Source: Mycobacterium sp.
GTDB taxonomy: Bacteria; Actinomycetota; Actinomycetes; Mycobacteriales; Mycobacteriaceae
NCBI GenBank assembly: GCA_025965975.1
Contig: JAOPVX010000180.1
Location: 1-36,603, forward strand
DNA: 36,603 nucleotides
Direction of reading: 5' to 3'
Shown here: positions 33,600-36,603 of the stretch, piece by piece
Layout of the letters: each line of letters begins with the position of its first letter
Numbering within the stretch: the first letter of the stretch is position 1
Program-made: the position numbers and the translations under genes
Notes under the pieces: model-generated
Seen by the model: only the letters and a program-made list of their open reading frames with translations
What the model was told of the DNA's origin: nothing
The model's database searches: none

Positions 33600-35201
33600 T
33601 CAGCCGCCCAAGGGGACGCCGGGTTCGACGTCGACGATGATCATGTGCGGTCCGTTGGCCGCCGTGAACGCTTGCTTCACCGCAATGGCAAGTTCGTCGG
33701 GCCGTCCGGTTCGCACGGCGGGGATGCCGTATCCCTTGGCCAACGCCTGGTAGTCGAGGTAGTCGAGGTCGAGGCCCGGCACACCGGTGGTGGTCAGGTA
33801 GTCCCCGAAGCCTTTCAGAATTCCGTATTCGCGGTTGACCAGGATCAGGAACGTGATCGGAAGCCGGCGGCTGGCAGCCGTGTACAACCCCTGGATGCCG
33901 TACTGTGCGCCGCCGTCGCCGCTGACCGCCAGCACCGGCCGCTCGGGTTGAGCGAGCTGGGCACCCACTGCGCCCGGGACGGCGAATCCGAGACCGCCTG
34001 CGGCACAAAAGAAGAACGAGCCAGACCGGCGGAACTTCATACGGTCCCACATCGCCGGCGCCCCGTTCATCGATTCCATCACGACGATACCGTTGTGCGG
34101 GAGCAGCGGCCCAAGAATGTTGTAGACCTGGGATGCGGTGAGCGTATCGACTGCGAGCGGGATCGCCAGCGCCGCACGCGGCGCGGGCGCGGGCCTGCTG
34201 GTCTGCGGTAGGAGTTCCAGTAGACCTAGTAGCGCGAGGGCCGGGTCCGCAACCAAGGCGTCGCCGACGGGCGCGCGCGCGGCGGCATCCGGATCGTCGA
34301 CAATCGCAACCAGTTCGGCGCCCGGCGGCAGATAGTTGCCCGGTGCGTACGGGTAGTACTGAAACACCGGTGCCCCCGCGACGAGGATTAGGTCGTGCCC
34401 GGCGAGGGACTCGGACAGCCACGCGATTCCGGCGGGGAGGCTGCCCCGGAAGTGTGGGTGGTCGGTGGGAAACCCGACGCGAGAGCTGTTGGGCGCGAGC
34501 CACACCGGCAGATTCTGGCGGTGCGCCAGCGCGATGCCGGCCTCAAAGCCGCCCGGTGTCGCGTCCAACCCAGCGCCCACCACCAAAACCGGATTGCGGG
34601 CGGCAGCAAGACGCTTCGCGAGCGCGTTCAGCTCGACGCGCGCGGGGACAGACCGGCCGGTAAGCCGGCGAGCCGCCAGCAGTTCTGTGGTGCCGGCTTC
34701 CGCAGGCTGCTCGAAGTCGTCCATCGGCAGAGACACGAAGACCGGTCCCGCCGGTGGCAGTGCCGCGTAACGGACCGCCCGCGCGAGCGCCGCGGGCACG
34801 TCCTGGGCGCGGGGCGGCTCGAACGCCCACTTGACGGCTGGCCTGGGCAGCGTTGTCGGATCGGGATTGGCCAGCAGCGGTTCCATTGTCAATGTCGCGC
34901 GCACCTGTTGGCCTGCGGTGATGACTAACGGGCTGTGCCCACGGGCGGCGTTGATGACCGCGCCCATCCCGTTACCGAGGCCTACCGCGGTGTGCAGGTT
35001 CACCAGGGTGGGCTCCCCGCTCAACTGCGCGTAGACGTCGGCCATGCCGATCACCGCGCCCTCGTGCAGGCCGAGAACGTAGTCGAGGTCCTCGGGGAAG
35101 TCGGCCAAGAACGGCATTTCGGTCGACCCCGGGTTGCCGAACACCTTGTGCACGCCCAGCGCGCGGATCAGTTGCCAGGTGGCCTCGTGAACGGTGGCCA
35201 T
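33600..35201 (-). CDS. mdlC: Benzoylformate decarboxylase-like ThDP enzyme
   Basis: 533 residues, ATG 35201 with GAGGTG upstream. Residues align by number with Pseudomonas putida benzoylformate decarboxylase: Ser26 in FGNPGSTEMP, Glu47 in GLHEGAVIG, His70 in LHTAVGLGNGMGAV. The ThDP/Mg site is in VSGDGGAQYGIQG. The second active-site His (His281 in the reference) seems replaced by Tyr283 in VFQYYPYAPGNYLPPG, so substrate or rate may differ. Family role: non-oxidative decarboxylation of aromatic 2-oxo acids to aldehydes, or carboligation. It lies 20 nt after an FAD aromatic hydroxylase gene, suggesting an aromatic catabolic operon. Confidence 0.8.
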   Translation of the reverse strand: MATVHEATWQLIRALGVHKVFGNPGSTEMPFLADFPEDLDYVLGLHEGAVIGMADVYAQLSGEPTLVNLHTAVGLGNGMGAVINAARGHSPLVITAGQQVRATLTMEPLLANPDPTTLPRPAVKWAFEPPRAQDVPAALARAVRYAALPPAGPVFVSLPMDDFEQPAEAGTTELLAARRLTGRSVPARVELNALAKRLAAARNPVLVVGAGLDATPGGFEAGIALAHRQNLPVWLAPNSSRVGFPTDHPHFRGSLPAGIAWLSESLAGHDLILVAGAPVFQYYPYAPGNYLPPGAELVAIVDDPDAAARAPVGDALVADPALALLGLLELLPQTSRPAPAPRAALAIPLAVDTLTASQVYNILGPLLPHNGIVVMESMNGAPAMWDRMKFRRSGSFFFCAAGGLGFAVPGAVGAQLAQPERPVLAVSGDGGAQYGIQGLYTAASRRLPITFLILVNREYGILKGFGDYLTTTGVPGLDLDYLDYQALAKGYGIPAVRTGRPDELAIAVKQAFTAANGPHMIIVDVEPGVPLGG

Positions 35202-35221
35202 GACGAATCACCTCTTCCGAT

Positions 35222-36603
35222 CTAGGTTTTCGGGTGGAGTGCGCGTGCTCGGGCGGCGTTGACCGCCAGTGCCGGAACCGAGTGGGTGGATTGCGCTCGC
35301 CAGCAGATCACGCCGTCTGGCCGGACGAGTAGGCCCGCCGTGGCGGGCGTGGGAAAGATCCGGTCCCATGTCAGCTGGTCAGCTATTTCTTGGCGGCGAA
35401 GCGCACACAGCCGCAAACCAGCGACAGGATGAGTTCGCAGGTCGGATGCGTAGGAGCTGGCATCGGGGGCGAGGAACGAGAACCGGCACGGATCCAGCAG
35501 ATCCAGCGTGCTCGAAACGGTGCCTTTCAGTGGGATGTGTGGGGCGCGGGTGCCGGGCTGTCCGCTAGGTTGGGCCGGATCTTCTATGGGCAGTTGGGGA
35601 TCGAAGCCTTCGGCTGTCGCCATGGGGTAGCGGAATCCCAACGTGATCGGATTGGGGTCGAACTGGTCGAACTGCCGGAAGAACTGGCCGATCCCGTCCC
35701 CGGCACGCAGCATGACGTGTTTGAGCGTGAACTCGGTGATCGGTTGTCGTTCGGACTCATAGGTGTCGAGTAGTGCATCTGCGGCGCCTCCCGAACACGC
35801 TGCGGCGAGTTTCCAGGCAAGGTTGTGCGCATCGGCGATTCCGGTGTTGCCGCCGAATCCACCATAGGGCGGCATGAGATGCGCTGCGTCGCCGACAAGA
35901 AAGATGCGACCCTCGCGGTAGCGGTCGACGACGAAGGCCCCGGTACTCCAGGTCATCGCGCTGTGAACCGCAATGTCGAGATCGGATACACCGACCACCG
36001 ACCGGATCATCGGAATCACCTCGGTGGCAGCAGAATTCGGATCAATGAAATCCAGGTCGGTTCTAGGAGTCAGAGCGAACCAGTTGTGGTCGCGGGCTTC
36101 GCTGCGGACGAACAACAGGGCGCCCTTAGCCGGGGCGACCATTGCGCTGATCCGACGTCCGCGCAGTGCCGGCTCGAGGTCGGCGTCGAACAAGACGCTA
36201 AGACCTCGTCCCGGAATCGGTTGGCCGTGGCGGCCTATTCCCAGGCTGGTGCGGATCGTGCCCCTGGCACCGTCGGCGGCAACCAAGTACCGGGCGGTGA
36301 TCCGATTCGGTGGCACGGCCGGCGTGCGCGTGCCAACGGTGGATGGAGACCACACCACGTCCGCGGTGACGGTGGACTCGTGCTGCTCGATGTTGACGGC
36401 TGTGCAGCCATAGAACAGCTGGGCACCCAACTCGGCGCTGCGCTGCAACAGAATTGGTTCCATTCGGTCCTGGTCACATGCGTAATGCGTGGTGGGGCTC
36501 AGTCGGTTCTGGCGGGCCAATGCGAGTGGTAGATGTATCCGCTCGTAGTCACCGGAGAGGCTATCGCCGATCGCCACACCGAAATGGTTTTCGCCCGCGG
36601 CAC
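35222..36603 (-). CDS. FAD-dependent aromatic hydroxylase (5' end beyond window)
   Basis: About 460 residues are readable and the frame is open to the window edge, so the N-terminal GxGxxG domain lies outside. Visible are the DG motif YLVAADGARGTIRTSLGI and the GD motif RIFLVGDAAHLMPPYGGFGG followed by NTGIADAHNLAWKLA, both hallmarks of class A flavoprotein monooxygenases of the PheA/MhpA/TfdB type. The C-terminal thioredoxin-like part is present and ends with RARALHPKT. It would use NAD(P)H and O2 to hydroxylate an aromatic ring. First gene of the pair with the benzoylformate decarboxylase-like gene. The GTG at 36577 is only an internal codon. Confidence 0.85.
   Translation of the reverse strand, partial: AAGENHFGVAIGDSLSGDYERIHLPLALARQNRLSPTTHYACDQDRMEPILLQRSAELGAQLFYGCTAVNIEQHESTVTADVVWSPSTVGTRTPAVPPNRITARYLVAADGARGTIRTSLGIGRHGQPIPGRGLSVLFDADLEPALRGRRISAMVAPAKGALLFVRSEARDHNWFALTPRTDLDFIDPNSAATEVIPMIRSVVGVSDLDIAVHSAMTWSTGAFVVDRYREGRIFLVGDAAHLMPPYGGFGGNTGIADAHNLAWKLAAACSGGAADALLDTYESERQPITEFTLKHVMLRAGDGIGQFFRQFDQFDPNPITLGFRYPMATAEGFDPQLPIEDPAQPSGQPGTRAPHIPLKGTVSSTLDLLDPCRFSFLAPDASSYASDLRTHPVAGLRLCALRRQEIADQLTWDRIFPTPATAGLLVRPDGVICWRAQSTHSVPALAVNAARARALHPKT

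Overview
The window is high-GC actinobacterial DNA and almost certainly from a non-tuberculous Mycobacterium/Mycolicibacterium. It carries two MmpS-MmpL pairs, two mycobacterial cutinase-like proteins, DUF732 and DUF5078 secreted proteins, a DUF7159 protein with a Pro/Ala tail, several TetR regulators and pieces of lipid/aromatic degradation pathways. It reads as an accessory, partly eroding chromosomal region. I saw no intact tRNA, rRNA, CRISPR array or complete insertion sequence.

Left part (1-4408): a translationally coupled Rieske oxygenase and 3-ketosteroid dehydrogenase-like flavoprotein on the minus strand (the latter cut by the window edge), a divergent DUF6457 protein ending in a 14-bp tandem repeat, a coding-like minus-strand stretch without a start codon, and a TetR regulator behind a perfect 18-bp palindrome. 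From 4514 to 9284 runs a tight plus-strand operon: mmpS, mmpL, DUF732, DUF5078 and a SAM methyltransferase, which looks like an envelope lipid export/modification unit.

Middle part (9549-24113): a DUF7159 actin-like/proline-rich membrane protein with an internal duplication, a VOC protein, a cutinase whose catalytic His is replaced by Arg, a membrane-anchored secreted protein that seems to start at ATT, and a frameshifted BBE-type FAD oxidase. Then comes an eroded catabolic operon on the minus strand: thiolase 5' part joined to acyl-CoA dehydrogenase 3' part, an intact acyl-CoA synthetase, an intact regulator with two TetR domains, and a truncated alpha/beta hydrolase joined out of frame to the 3' end of a short-chain dehydrogenase. 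An atypical SDR, a frameshifted ABM-type monooxygenase, a second (intact) cutinase and an acyltransferase-3 membrane protein follow.

Right part (24370-36603): a decayed HigB/HigA-like toxin-antitoxin pair sits head to head with an intact 785-residue protein combining an archaeo-eukaryotic primase domain and an SF2 helicase (TOTE-conflict-system type). This is the best candidate for a poorly described system. Two small proteins and two opposed fragments of a LuxR-family (LAL) regulator follow, then a second mmpS-mmpL operon with its own TetR gene. Both of these promoters carry the same 5-bp-phased GTAC motif. The window ends with a benzoylformate decarboxylase-like ThDP enzyme and a partial FAD aromatic hydroxylase.

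At least five genes carry frameshifts (FAD oxidase, ACAD, ABM, antitoxin, toxin). Some could be indel errors in the assembly. The two large in-operon deletion scars cannot be explained that way.
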